Notes: a model not told the origin generated them from the letters alone. Positions 10,241-19,209 are shown, counted from the stretch's first letter. The stretch is DNA of 64,000 nucleotides from Solwaraspora sp. WMMD1047 (GCF_029626155.1 NZ_JARUBL010000001.1:3824501-3888500); one strand, 5' to 3'. Program-made: numbers and translations.

Positions 10241-10834
10241 ATGCCGGGCCGGTTCGTGTACTGGATGAACGTCTCCCTCGACCTGAGGATCGAACACGCC
10301 CACGGCGAGCAGGGCGGCGGATCGTGGATGCGGATCGGCGAGTCCCTGCACCGCGAGTTCAACTCCCGGGCCCGGGCGCTGTCGCTGATGGTCCAGGGAC
10401 GCACCATCTACGAAACGATGGAGCGGTTCTGGCCGGCGGCGCGCGACGACGACGCCCTCCCTGACCACCTGCGCGAGTACGGCGAGATCTGGACCTCGAT
10501 GCCCAAGGTCCTGGTGTCGCGCACCCGCACCAGCGCCGGGTACGACACCCGGGTGCTGGGTGGCGCCGACGCGGTCGGCGCCCTCGCGGACCTGCGATCG
10601 CAGACCGAGGGCGACATCGGCGTCGGCGGGGCTACCCTGGCCACCGCGCTGCTACGGGCCGGGCTCCTCGACGAGCTGCTGCTCTTCACCCATCCGGTCA
10701 TCCTCGGCGCCGGCCGGCCGCTGTTCGACGGGCCCGACGTACCGGTGGAGCTGGACCTGCTCGAACAGGCGCGCTTCGACCAGGGCGTCACGCTCCACCG
10801 GTACGCCGTCCGGAACGCGCGTCCAGGATCATGA
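10241..10834 (+). CDS. Dihydrofolate-reductase-like (RibD C-terminal domain) protein
   Basis: 197 aa protein of the RibD/DHFR-like reductase family (YyaP/YwjB type). Recognisable parts are the start FVYWMNVSLDLRIEH, the strand LMVQGRTIYETMERFW, KVLVSRTRT, the nucleotide-binding GDIGVGGATLATALLRAGLLDEL and HPVILGAGRPLF. The family binds NADPH; real substrates are mostly unknown. ATG 10241 has GAGG seven bases upstream. It is translationally coupled to the acetyltransferase gene by a 4-base overlap. Confidence 0.85.
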   Translation: MPGRFVYWMNVSLDLRIEHAHGEQGGGSWMRIGESLHREFNSRARALSLMVQGRTIYETMERFWPAARDDDALPDHLREYGEIWTSMPKVLVSRTRTSAGYDTRVLGGADAVGALADLRSQTEGDIGVGGATLATALLRAGLLDELLLFTHPVILGAGRPLFDGPDVPVELDLLEQARFDQGVTLHRYAVRNARPGS

Positions 10835-11406
10835 ACACCGCATTGGCCTCGTTGACCTGGCCGCGGCACACCGAGCGACTGACGGTGCGGCCGGCGACCA
10901 CCGCCGACGCCGACGCCACCTGGCGGTTCCGCCAACGCGCGGACGTCAGCCGCTGGCTCACCCGCGCCTCCGCCACCCTGGAGGAGCACCGCAGGTGGTT
11001 CCAGGACCCGGCCAGCCTCGCCAGGACGCTCGTGATCGAGCACCACGGGGAGGTCATCGGCGATCTCATGCTGAAGATCGAGGACGCCTGGGCCCAGGCG
11101 GAGATCGCCGACCGCGCCCGCGGCGTGCAGGCGGAGCTGGGCTGGGTGCTGCACCCGGCACACGCCGGCCACGGATTCGCCACCGAGGCCGTTGGTGAGC
11201 TGCTCCGGGTCTGCTTCCAGGATCTCGGGCTGCATCGCGTGACGGCCACCTGCTTCGCCGCCAACGAGGCGTCGTGGCGGCTGATGGAACGCGTCGGGAT
11301 GCGCCGCGAGTTCCATACCGTGCGGGACTCGCTGCACCGTTGCGGCCAGTGGCTCGACTGCGTCGGGTACGCCCTGCTCGCCGACGAGTGGCGCACTGCG
11401 GCCTAG
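10831..11406 (+). CDS. GNAT-family N-acetyltransferase (RimJ/RimL-like)
   Basis: 191 aa. The acetyl-CoA fold is clear: TERLTVRPATTADADATWRFR, then GWVLHPAHAGHGFATEAVGELLR containing the GHGFATEA pyrophosphate-binding loop, and the final FAANEASWRLMERVGMRRE typical of the RimJ/RimL branch. It would transfer acetyl to an amino group of an unknown substrate. The start overlaps the reductase gene by 4 bases. The 3' end overlaps the convergent arsR gene by 4 bases. Confidence 0.88.
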   Translation: MNTALASLTWPRHTERLTVRPATTADADATWRFRQRADVSRWLTRASATLEEHRRWFQDPASLARTLVIEHHGEVIGDLMLKIEDAWAQAEIADRARGVQAELGWVLHPAHAGHGFATEAVGELLRVCFQDLGLHRVTATCFAANEASWRLMERVGMRREFHTVRDSLHRCGQWLDCVGYALLADEWRTAA

Positions 11407-11747
11407 CCGACGGCGAGCAGCGTGGACAACTGCCGCAACAGCTGCGGGCGCGGCCGGTAGTAGACCCAGCTGGCGCGTCGCTCGGCATCGACCAGGCCGG
11501 CCTCGCGCAGCACCTTCAGGTGGTGCGAGATCGTCGTGCCGGAGATGGTGAAGGCCGGGGTGAGGTCGCAGACGCAGATCTCGCCGCCCGGGGCCGACGC
11601 GATCATCGACATCAGCTGCAGCCGGATCGGATCCCCGAGTGCCTTGAACGCGAGCGCGAGGGCGCCGGCGTCGGGCGCGGTGATGCGCTGTTGCGCCAGC
11701 GGGACACAGCAGAGTGCGGTCGCTGACACCGGCGACGGTTTCGACAT
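11403..11747 (-). CDS. arsR: ArsR-family metalloregulator
   Basis: 114 aa winged-helix repressor. The metal site ICVCDLT (C58, C60) sits before the recognition helix TISHHLKVLREAGLV, the arrangement of classical arsenite-sensing ArsR proteins. Two further cysteines near the N-terminus (CCV) could add ligands, as in some actinobacterial ArsR variants. ATG 11747 is divergent from the flavoprotein gene, and inverted repeats fill the 160-base spacer. It should repress both itself and that gene until arsenite or antimonite binds. Confidence 0.9.
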   Translation of the reverse strand: MSKPSPVSATALCCVPLAQQRITAPDAGALALAFKALGDPIRLQLMSMIASAPGGEICVCDLTPAFTISGTTISHHLKVLREAGLVDAERRASWVYYRPRPQLLRQLSTLLAVG

Positions 11748-11804
11748 GTGTCGAGGTTGACAGACATCAAAGCCATGTGCAACCTTGGCTTCGATGCCCA
11801 TCGG

Positions 11805-11843
11805 ATTCGAGAGATGTCGAATCGGATTCGGGGCATGTCGAAT
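11805..11843. promoter_or_regulatory. Paired ArsR-type operator repeats
   Basis: Two inverted repeats spaced 21 bp apart: ATTCGA-6-TCGAAT (11805-11822, perfect) and ATTCGG-6-TCGAAT (11826-11843, one mismatch). The pair lies between arsR and the flavoprotein gene. A related near-palindrome TCGACATGTGTCGA covers the arsR start codon (11741-11754). Confidence 0.6.
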
Positions 11844-11906
11844 CCGAGCGCGGTGGGTCGCCAGGCGCCCGCCGCCCGACCCGACCGCAACGAGGGAGCG
11901 CCCGCG

Positions 11907-13427
11907 ATGAACAGTGACGGACCCACCCCGACCGATCCCGGTCCGCCGCCGGTGCTGGTGATCGGCGCCGGCCCGGTCGGGCTGGCCGCCGCCGCCCATT
12001 TGCACGAGCAGGGCGTGGCGTTCGTGATCCTGGAGGCCGGCGACCAGGTCGGCGCGTCGGTCCGGCAGTGGGCGCACGTCGGGCTGTTCAGCCCCTGGCG
12101 CTACGACATCGACGCCGCCGCCCGCCGGCTGCTCGACGCCGCCGGCTGGGCCGCCCCGGACGACGAGGACCTGCCCACCGGCGGTGAGCTGGTCGACCGG
12201 TATCTGCAACCCCTGGCGACGCTGCCGGCCATCGCACCGAACCTGCGCCTCGGGGCGCGGGTCACCGCGATCAGCCGGGTCGGTGCCGACCGGGTCCGCA
12301 CCGCCGGCCGTGCCGACCTGCCCTTCGTGGTCCGCCTCGCGGACGGCACCGAGTTCACCGCCAGCGCGGTCATCGACGCCTCCGGCACCTGGCGTACGCC
12401 GAACCCGCTCGGCGTCAACGGGCTGCCCGCCCACGGCGAGGCGGCGGCCGCCGACCTGATCGACCCGGCGCTGCCCGACGTGCTCGGCGCCGCCCGCGGC
12501 CACCACGCGGGCCGGCACACCATCGTCGTCGGTTCCGGGCACTCGGCCGCGAACACGCTGCTGGACCTGGCCCGGCTCGCCGAGGCCGAGCCGGGCACCC
12601 GGATCACCTGGGCGGTGCGCGGCGGCTCCCCGCAGCGGGCCTTCGGCGGCGAGGACGCCGACGAGCTGCCTGCCCGCGGCGCGCTCGGCGCCGGCCTGCA
12701 CTCCCTGGTCGACACCGGCAAGCTGACCCTGGTGACCGGCTTCGGCGTGCACGCGGTGCGCCGCGACGGTGCCGCCGTCACCCTGGTCGCCGCCGACGGT
12801 CGTACCCTGACCGGTGACCGGGTGGTCTCGGCGACCGGCTTCCGCCCGGACCACAGCGCCGCCGGTGAGCTGCGCCTGGACCTGGACCCGATCCTGGGCT
12901 GCACCCGCGCCCTGGCGGACCTGATCGACCCGAACGAACACTCCTGCGGCACCGTCACCCCGCACGGCTACCGCGAACTCGGACAGCCCGAACCGAACTA
13001 CTATGCCGTCGGCATGAAGTCCTACGGCCGGGCCCCGACGTTTCTGATGGCCACCGGCTACGAGCAGGTCCGCTCCATCGCCGCCGCGCTCGCCGGCGAC
13101 TTCGACGCCGCCGACGACGTGCGACTCGACCTGCCCGCCACCGGCGTGTGCAGCGTCGACCTGGTGGCCGAGAACGCCGCCCGGGAGATCGCCGCCCGCT
13201 TCGGTCTCACCCCGGACGTACCGATCACACTGGCCACCACGACCATGGCCCTGCTGCCCGCCGCGGCCAGCACCACCGACGCCGTCCGCGCCGCCGCTGA
13301 CAAGATCGGACTTAACCCCGACATCGCCCTGCAGATCGCCGCGCTCACCGAACAACCCGACGCGCCGCCCAGCGTCACCGGCCTGATCAGCCTCACCACG
13401 TCCGCCGGTGGCAGCTGCTGCTCGTGA
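11907..13427 (+). CDS. ArsO-like FAD/NAD(P)-dependent monooxygenase of an arsenic locus
   Basis: 506 aa flavoprotein. The first Rossmann motif is VIGAGPVGLAAAAHL (GxGxxG near residue 20) and a second, IVVGSGHSAANTLLDLARL, binds NAD(P)H; SATGFRPD is the usual third motif. The type is that of ArsO-like proteins encoded beside arsR in actinobacteria. About 85 extra C-terminal residues end in GGSCCS, a Cys-Cys tail that could bind or pass on trivalent arsenic. ATG 11907 is preceded by a purine-rich GAGGGA stretch. The longer frame upstream crosses the operator repeats and is unlikely to be translated. A 4-base overlap joins it to an MFS relic. Confidence 0.75.
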   Translation: MNSDGPTPTDPGPPPVLVIGAGPVGLAAAAHLHEQGVAFVILEAGDQVGASVRQWAHVGLFSPWRYDIDAAARRLLDAAGWAAPDDEDLPTGGELVDRYLQPLATLPAIAPNLRLGARVTAISRVGADRVRTAGRADLPFVVRLADGTEFTASAVIDASGTWRTPNPLGVNGLPAHGEAAAADLIDPALPDVLGAARGHHAGRHTIVVGSGHSAANTLLDLARLAEAEPGTRITWAVRGGSPQRAFGGEDADELPARGALGAGLHSLVDTGKLTLVTGFGVHAVRRDGAAVTLVAADGRTLTGDRVVSATGFRPDHSAAGELRLDLDPILGCTRALADLIDPNEHSCGTVTPHGYRELGQPEPNYYAVGMKSYGRAPTFLMATGYEQVRSIAAALAGDFDAADDVRLDLPATGVCSVDLVAENAAREIAARFGLTPDVPITLATTTMALLPAAASTTDAVRAAADKIGLNPDIALQIAALTEQPDAPPSVTGLISLTTSAGGSCCS

Positions 13428-13642
13428 CCGCGGCCGCCGACGCGCCCCTCTCGCCGGCGGTCCTGGTGGTTCCGATGATCCTCGCCACGGCCGGCGCTCC
13501 GCTGGCCGTGGCTGCCCTGCACGTCATCACCGGCTCGTACGCGCCCGCCTTCGCCGCCATCCCGGTACCGCTCAGCGGGGGGTGCCTGGTTTCGGGGTGG
13601 TGCGGACGTGGGCGCGTTCGCCCTGTCTGCCGATCAGGCTGA
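13424..13642 (+). pseudogene. Relic of an MFS transporter, C-terminal end only
   Basis: A GTG overlapping the previous stop by 4 bases opens a 72-codon frame. The stretch LSPAVLVVPMILATAGAPLAVAALHVITGSYAPAFAAI looks like the last two helices of the MFS permeases that follow arsO-like genes. The similarity stops near 13567, exactly where the convergent XRE/cupin gene ends, after which the frame reads through unrelated sequence. I infer an arsenic-locus exporter that lost most of its length by deletion. Confidence 0.5.
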
Positions 13643-14168
13643 GGAACTCGACGGGCCCGGAGCCGGTGGCGCCGAACCAGTGTGGGGTGCGGGTGTCGAA
13701 CTCGGCGGCCTCGCCGGGTTGCAGGATGAGGTCGTCGTCGCCGAGGACCAGACGCAACGTGCCGTTGAGGACGTAGACCCAGTCGTAGCCCTCATGGGTG
13801 CGCAGGTCGGGTACCCGGTTGTCGTCGCCGGCCGGCAGGACGAACTTGTAGGCCTGGATGCCTCCGGGCCTGCGGGTCAGGGGCACGACTGTCGCCCCAT
13901 CGCCGGCGGCGATGGGGCGCATGTTGATGCGGGGATCGCCGGTCAGTGGCGCGTCGACGAGTTCGTCGATCGTCACGCTGTGGGCGCGGGCCAGTGGGAG
14001 CATCTGTTCGAGTGTGGGACGCCGCAGGCCGGCTTCGAGGCGCGACAGGGTGCTGACGGAGATGCCGGTCTCCTCGGCCAGCTCGGTGAGGGTGATGTTG
14101 CGGCGCAGCCGCAGCTGCTTCAACCGCGGGCCGACCGCGTCGAGGGTGCGGTCCAGGTTCTCGTCCAT
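13572..14168 (-). CDS. XRE-family regulator with C-terminal cupin sensor domain
   Basis: 198 aa. Residues 13-70 form a lambda-repressor-like HTH (LKQLRLRRNITLTELAEETGISVSTLSRLEAGLRRPTLEQM); residues 105-185 form a small cupin barrel (THEGYDWVYVLNGTLRLVLGDDDLILQPGEAAEFDTRTPHWF) that normally binds a small ligand. ATG 14168 faces the flavoprotein gene at 14233 across 64 bases, an arrangement seen for regulators of FAD-oxidoreductase/methyltransferase pairs, so it probably represses that operon. Confidence 0.88.
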   Translation of the reverse strand: MDENLDRTLDAVGPRLKQLRLRRNITLTELAEETGISVSTLSRLEAGLRRPTLEQMLPLARAHSVTIDELVDAPLTGDPRINMRPIAAGDGATVVPLTRRPGGIQAYKFVLPAGDDNRVPDLRTHEGYDWVYVLNGTLRLVLGDDDLILQPGEAAEFDTRTPHWFGATGSGPVEFLSLIGRQGERAHVRTTPKPGTPR

Positions 14169-14232
14169 CCCGCCATTTTGCCATTTGGCAAGAATCTTTG
14201 CGCATCTCGGCCGTCCCGCTCAGGATCTAGCC

Positions 14233-15225
14233 ATGACCGCCGACGACAGGGAAAGGGCAGGCCAGATGGTGGGACAGGCAGAGACCATGCGGGACGTGGT
14301 GGTGGTCGGTGGCGGCGCCGCCGGGTTGAGCGCGGCGCTGATCCTGGCACGTTCCCGGCGGCGCGTGACGGTCGTGGACGCCGGCACGCCGCGCAACGCG
14401 CCGGCGGAGGGGGTGCACGGCCTGCTGGCGCTCGACGGGCTGAGCCCGCTGGAGTTGCTGGCGCGTGGCCGCGACGAGGTCACCCGCTACGGCGGCGAGA
14501 TCATCGCCGCGGAGGTGAGCGCCGTGTCGCGCACCGCCGCGGGCTTCGCAGTGATGACACGCGACGGCGCCGTTCTGCACGCGCGCCGGCTGCTTGTCGC
14601 CACCGGCCTGGTCGACGAGCTACCGGACATCGCCGGACTGCGGCAGCGCTGGGGCCGCGACGTGCTGCACTGCCCGTACTGCCACGGGTGGGAGGTCCGC
14701 GACCGCGCGATCGGGGTGCTCGCCACCGGGGCGATGTCGGTCCACCAGGCGCTGCTGTTCCGTCAGTTGAGCGACGACGTGCGGTACTTCAGCCACGACC
14801 AGGACCTCAGCGGGCCGGACCGGTCGAAACTCGACGCGCTCGGCATCCCGGTGATCAGTGGGAGGGTCGCCGGCCTGGCGGTCGTCGGGGACCGGTTGAC
14901 CGGGGTCCGCCTCGACGACGACGAGGTGGTAGCGGTCGAGACCGTCACGGTGGCGACGCGGATGGTCGCCCGTGCCGAGGTGTTCGCCGGTATCGGGATC
15001 ACCGCGACGCGGCACCCGATGGGTTCCTTCATCGCCGCTGACCAGACCGGCCGGACCTCGGTGCCCGGGGTGTGGGTGGCCGGTAACGCCACCGACCTGG
15101 CCGCCCAGGTCGGCGCGGCCGCCGCGGACGGCGCCCGCGCCGCTGCCCACCTCAACGCCGACCTCGTGACCGAGGACACCGACCGGGCGGTCGCCCGGCT
15201 GACGAACGCGGAGACCGTCCGATGA
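14233..15225 (+). CDS. Thioredoxin-reductase-like NAD(P)/FAD oxidoreductase
   Basis: 330 aa. N-terminal FAD motif VVVVGGGAAGLSAALILARS, followed by HCPYCHGWE at 146-154, the redox CxxC of thioredoxin-reductase-like proteins, and a C-terminal FAD motif VPGVWVAGNATDLAAQVGAAAADGARAA. The second nucleotide motif is degenerate (GVLATGAMSVHQ), so NADPH binding may differ from true TrxB. ATG 14233 has AGGA upstream; ATG 14266, after AAAGGG, is a good alternative. It is coupled to the methyltransferase by a 4-base overlap and probably controlled by the divergent XRE/cupin protein. Confidence 0.85.
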   Translation: MTADDRERAGQMVGQAETMRDVVVVGGGAAGLSAALILARSRRRVTVVDAGTPRNAPAEGVHGLLALDGLSPLELLARGRDEVTRYGGEIIAAEVSAVSRTAAGFAVMTRDGAVLHARRLLVATGLVDELPDIAGLRQRWGRDVLHCPYCHGWEVRDRAIGVLATGAMSVHQALLFRQLSDDVRYFSHDQDLSGPDRSKLDALGIPVISGRVAGLAVVGDRLTGVRLDDDEVVAVETVTVATRMVARAEVFAGIGITATRHPMGSFIAADQTGRTSVPGVWVAGNATDLAAQVGAAAADGARAAAHLNADLVTEDTDRAVARLTNAETVR

Positions 15226-15863
15226 CGCACAGCTTCGACCGGGCCTACTGGCAACAGCACTGGCAGCAGGCCTCCGGCGCCCGGCCCGGCTCCGCGGCCG
15301 GCAACCCACCCAGCCCGTACCTCGCCGCCGAAACCGCCGGCCTGGCACCGGGCACCGCCCTCGACGCCGGGTGCGGCGCGGGCGCCGAGGCGATCTGGCT
15401 GGCCACCCACGGGTGGCGGGTCACCGCCGCCGACATCTCCGCCGACGTCCTCGCCCGGGCCGCCGCCCGGGCCACCGCCAGCGGACTGGCGGCGTCCATC
15501 CGGTGGGTGGAGGCGGACCTGACCGCGTGGGATCCGGGCCTGCGCTTCGACCTGGTCACCGCCCACTACGCGCACTCCGCGATGCCGCAACTCGCCTTCT
15601 ACCAGCGCATCTCCGACTGGGTGGCGCCGGGCGGCACTCTGCTGATCGTCGGGCACCTGCCTACCCCGCCCTCCACCGGCCACGCCCACGGGCACGGGCA
15701 TCCCGCAGCGGCGACGGTCACCCGCGCCGACATCACCGCCGGCCTGGACGCGGCCGCGTGGAAGATCGTCACCGCCGAGGAGCACCAACGCCCGGTCCCC
15801 GGGCCCGGCGGCCAGCCGGTCCTGCTGCACGACGTGGTCGTGCGCGCCACGCGCCAGCCCTGA
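15222..15863 (+). CDS. Class I SAM-dependent methyltransferase
   Basis: 213 aa Rossmann-fold methyltransferase. Motif I is ALDAGCGAGAEAIWLA, followed by the acidic WRVTAADIS and WVEADLTAWDP; VAPGGTLLIVGH is motif IV/V. The substrate is unknown; the group is TehB-like in size. A loop at about residues 149-160 is histidine-rich (HAHGHGHP), possibly a metal-binding site. It follows the flavoprotein gene with overlapping ATGA and precedes the broken MFS exporter by 80 bases, suggesting one operon of oxidation, methylation and export. Confidence 0.85.
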   Translation: MTHSFDRAYWQQHWQQASGARPGSAAGNPPSPYLAAETAGLAPGTALDAGCGAGAEAIWLATHGWRVTAADISADVLARAAARATASGLAASIRWVEADLTAWDPGLRFDLVTAHYAHSAMPQLAFYQRISDWVAPGGTLLIVGHLPTPPSTGHAHGHGHPAAATVTRADITAGLDAAAWKIVTAEEHQRPVPGPGGQPVLLHDVVVRATRQP

Positions 15864-15943
15864 ACCCATCTTCTCCGCGACGCCGGGACCGAGGTCCGTT
15901 CCCCGGTGCCGTACCCCACCGCGCCCTTCGGAAGGACCCGCAC

Positions 15944-17538
15944 ATGCCCACCCCAGACAGCTTCCGGACCGTGCGCGTCCCCGACGCCACGATCCACGAC
16001 CCGCGCCGGCGCCGCGCGATCCTGATCGCGGTGTGTATCGCCCTGATGGCGGTCATCGCCTCGGTCTCCGGCCTCAACGTCGCCCAGCCGCAGGTCGCCG
16101 TCGCCCTCGGCGCGTCACAGAGCACCGTCCTCTGGATGATCAACGTCTACACCCTGACGCTGGCGGCGCTGCTGCTCCCCCTCGGCGCCCTCGGCGACCG
16201 GGTGGGTCGCAAACCGATCCTGCTCGTCGGCCTGGCCATGTTCGGTGTGGCGAGCGCTGCGGCGGGACTGGCCACCTCATCCGGGATGATGATCGCCGCC
16301 CGGCTGCTCGCGGGGGTCGGCGCCGCGATGATCATGCCGGTCACCCTGGCCGTCATCACCTCGACGTTCCCCGACGAGGAACGTTCCAAAGCCATCGGCG
16401 TCTGGACCGGCGTCGCCGCCGGCGGTGGCATCCTCGGCATGTACCTGTCCGCGGTGCTCGTCGACTGGGCGAACTGGCGGTGGCTGTTCCTCCTGCCTGT
16501 CCTGCTCGTGGCCGCGGCCACCGGCCTGGCTCTGCGGGCCGTCCCGAACTCCCGCGAGCAGTCGCGGCACCGGTTCGACCTGGTCGGGTCGCTGACGTCG
16601 GTGATCGCCGTGGTCGCGCTCATCTACGTCCTGCACGAAGGCCCGATCCACGGCTGGACCGCACCGGTCACCCTGGTCAGCCTGCTGGTCGGCGTCGCCG
16701 CCGGCATCGGGTTCGTGGCCTGGGAACTACGCCGGGCGGCACCCCTGCTCGACGTGCGGCTGTTCCGGGACCGGCGCCTCGCCAGCGGCTCGCTGGTGCT
16801 GCTGGCACTGTTCGGTGTCCAGGCCGGGATCTTCGTTGTGCTGTTCCCCTACTTCCAGGCGGTCCTCGGCTGGTCCGGACTGCGCGCGCCACCCTCGCGC
16901 TCATGCCGATGGCAGCGATGATGATGCTCGCCGCCGGACTCGCCCCCCGCGTGGCCGACCAGGCGGGAGCCCGCGCGACGATGGCAGCCGGGATCCTGCT
17001 CGGTGGCGCCGGCCTGGCGTTGCTGGCCACCCTGGTCTCCGTCGACGGGGGCTACCTGACGGTCCTGCCCGGCATGCTCGCCATGGGGCTCGGCATGGGC
17101 CTCACCCAGACCCCCTCCACCGAGGCCATCACCTCCGCCCTGCCCCGCGAACGTCAAGGCGTCGCGTCCGCCCTCAACGACGTCACCCGGGAATTCGGCA
17201 CCGCACTCGGCGTCGCCCTCCTCGGAGCGGTGCTGACCGCGGGCTACCGCAACGCCATCACCCCCCGCCTCGACACGGTGCCCACCGACACCGCCGACAC
17301 CGCCCGCGAAGGGATCGCCACCGCCATCGCCACCGCCGACACTGCCGGCAGCCAGGCACCCGCGCTCATCCGGGCCGCCCAGGAGTCGTTCGTCGAGGGC
17401 TGGCAACAGGCCATGTGGGCAGGGGTCGCCGTGATGACGATCCTCTTCGGCTACGTCCTGGCCCGGGGTCCTCGGCGCACCAGGCCCACCACACCGGCGA
17501 CCGCGTCGAACTCGACAAGCGACGCCATCGCCGGGTGA
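15944..17538 (+). pseudogene. DHA2-type MFS drug exporter, frameshifted
   Basis: Read as one gene this is a 14-helix QacA/EmrB/SmvA-type exporter of about 530 aa, starting ATG 15944 after GAAGGA. Helices 1 to about 9 (VIASVSGLNVAQPQVAVAL, GDRVGRKPILLVG, VDWANWRWLFLLPV) are in one frame. Within TGCGCGCGCC at 16881-16890 the frame shifts, and homology continues in another frame from TLALMPMAAMMMLAAG to the stop at 17538. The expected codons are restored by removing one GC pair, so a 2-base expansion of a GC run broke the gene. A sequencing error is possible. Confidence 0.8.
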
Positions 17539-17562
17539 CGCCGCCCGGCAGCCCAGTCCCGC

Positions 17563-17599
17563 GGAGCACCGCCGGGTCATTCCCGCCTGCGGTGCTCCC
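17563..17599. terminator. Hairpin between convergent genes
   Basis: Perfect 10-bp arms GGAGCACCGC (17563-17572) and GCGGTGCTCC (17590-17599). It lies at the convergent ends of the MFS pseudogene and the esterase gene, overlapping the esterase stop codon, and has no clear T run. Confidence 0.4.
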
Positions 17600-19163
17600 G
17601 GGCGGCGCTGCGGGACCGGGCCAGGGTCAGCAGCCGCTCCACCTCGGCCGCGGTGTCCGGACCGGGGTTGACCACGCTCACCCAGCCCTGCACCGCGTAG
17701 GCCGGATGCGGCACCAGCCGGTCCGGCGCCGCGAAGTCGATCCCCCCGCTGTGCGCGGCGAACTCCTCCGGGCCGTAGCCGAACAGGTTGCGGAACTCGG
17801 CCCGCCCCACCTCGATGTTGAGTCGATACCGGCCGGGCTCGGCCAGGCGGGACCGCTCGTCGAAGTCCGGCACGTCGTGCAGGACGATGGTGGCGAACGG
17901 CCACCGGCGGTCCTCGCCGGCGAAGAAGAACCGGTCGCCCCAGGTGTAGGGCGGTAGGTCGGAGCCCGCCTCGACCCGGGTCTCGGTCACCCCGGGCAGC
18001 CCGGCGATCCGGGCCGCGTCCGCCGCTCCCGGCTCGTAGCCGATGTGCAGGATCGCGTCGCAGGTGTCGACCGTCGCGCTGTCCAGCGGGAAGTGCCCGA
18101 GCAGGTCGACCACCCGGGCGCGGGCGTCGTCCGCGGGCGGCGGGGGGAAGATCCCGGTCTCCGGGCCGAGCCGCTCCTCGTAGGTGCCGGGTTCCGGCCG
18201 GCCGAGGCCGACCGGGCCGCTGGCGCCGAGGCTGCCGGCCACGTACACGTACTGCTTCCCGAGCAGCGACGACACGATCGAGCCGGCGCCGTTCCACTGG
18301 GCGGACAGGTCCTCACCGTCCCAGTGGCTGGACCACCAGCTCGGCTGCCGCTGCAGGTGCGCGTTGTGTGCGAAGACCAGGGTCGGCCCACGGTCGCGCT
18401 CGCCGGCGACGATGTCGAGCAGGTTCTGCGCCATCAGCGCGTCCCGCACCGCGAGCAGGCGGCCGACCCGCTGCGACCGGGTGCCCGGCTCGGCCATCGC
18501 GGCGTGGTAGGCGAGCAGGCCGACGGCCGTGGTGGCGAGCACCCGGGCCCGGTGCCAGCAGTGCGTGGAGGTGTCGGCGATCAGGCGGGGCGCGTCGGCG
18601 TACAGCTGGGTCTTCAGGTCCTCGGCGAGGCCGCGCAGCGCGGCGGCCTCCGGTGACCGGCCCGGGGAGCGCGTCGCGTCGACCATGATCTCCGGGGCGG
18701 TCCAGCGGGTCTCGTCGCCGACCAGGTGGTCCAGGTCGGGTGCCGGCACGCCGAGGTAGTCGCGCAGTTCGCGCAGGATCGGGCCGGGGCTGGGAGCGCC
18801 GGTGATCTCGGTGGGCGCGTCGAAGCCGTGGAAGGCGACGCGGTCGGCGGGCGGCAGCGTCGCGTTGTGGTCGCGTAACCAGTCGACAAGCTCGCCGGTG
18901 GCGGGGTGGGCGCCCCAGCCGTGGCTGATGCCGGTGGTCAGGTCCACCTCGTCGCGGCGGCCCCGCACGTAGTCGTCGACCGCGAGGCCGGCGGCCCGGT
19001 CCGACTCGATCGCGATCGACCGGAAGCCGTACCCGGTCAGGGTTTCCAGGATCCGGTTGCGCAGGCGCGGGAACGCCGGCTCGCCGTGGTAGGGCTCACC
19101 GATCGCGAGCAGCCGCGGCCGGCGGGCGGAGATCAGGGACCGCAGGGCGGTGTCAAAAGCCAT
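17577..19163 (-). CDS. Erythromycin esterase family protein fused to a DUF6194 domain
   Basis: 528 aa. Residues 1 to about 400 are of the erythromycin-esterase/succinoglycan-related family: LLAIGEPYHGEPAFPRLRNRILETL, SIAIESDRAAG, VAFHGFDAP and TLVFAHNAHLQRQ carry the catalytic Glu and His motifs used for lactone hydrolysis in EreA/EreB. The remaining residues (YTWGDRFFFAGEDRRWPFATIV ... LNIEVGRAEFRNLFGYGPEEF ... YAVQGWVSVVNPG) match DUF6194, usually a separate small protein. ATG 19163 is the start; the open frame further upstream crosses the promoter region. It is divergent from a MerR-type regulator that likely controls it. Confidence 0.82.
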   Translation of the reverse strand: MAFDTALRSLISARRPRLLAIGEPYHGEPAFPRLRNRILETLTGYGFRSIAIESDRAAGLAVDDYVRGRRDEVDLTTGISHGWGAHPATGELVDWLRDHNATLPPADRVAFHGFDAPTEITGAPSPGPILRELRDYLGVPAPDLDHLVGDETRWTAPEIMVDATRSPGRSPEAAALRGLAEDLKTQLYADAPRLIADTSTHCWHRARVLATTAVGLLAYHAAMAEPGTRSQRVGRLLAVRDALMAQNLLDIVAGERDRGPTLVFAHNAHLQRQPSWWSSHWDGEDLSAQWNGAGSIVSSLLGKQYVYVAGSLGASGPVGLGRPEPGTYEERLGPETGIFPPPPADDARARVVDLLGHFPLDSATVDTCDAILHIGYEPGAADAARIAGLPGVTETRVEAGSDLPPYTWGDRFFFAGEDRRWPFATIVLHDVPDFDERSRLAEPGRYRLNIEVGRAEFRNLFGYGPEEFAAHSGGIDFAAPDRLVPHPAYAVQGWVSVVNPGPDTAAEVERLLTLARSRSAAREHRRRE

Positions 19164-19197
19164 GGCCTCAACCGTATCGTTGAACCAGCGGTTGAAA

Positions 19198-19209
19198 CTT
19201 TGGTCAAAG
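19198..19209. promoter_or_regulatory. Inverted repeat between the esterase and MerR genes
   Basis: CTTTG-GT-CAAAG in the 65-base divergent spacer, flanked by direct repeats of GTTGAA on one side and another CTTTG on the other. It is a candidate operator for the divergent MerR-type regulator. Confidence 0.4.
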
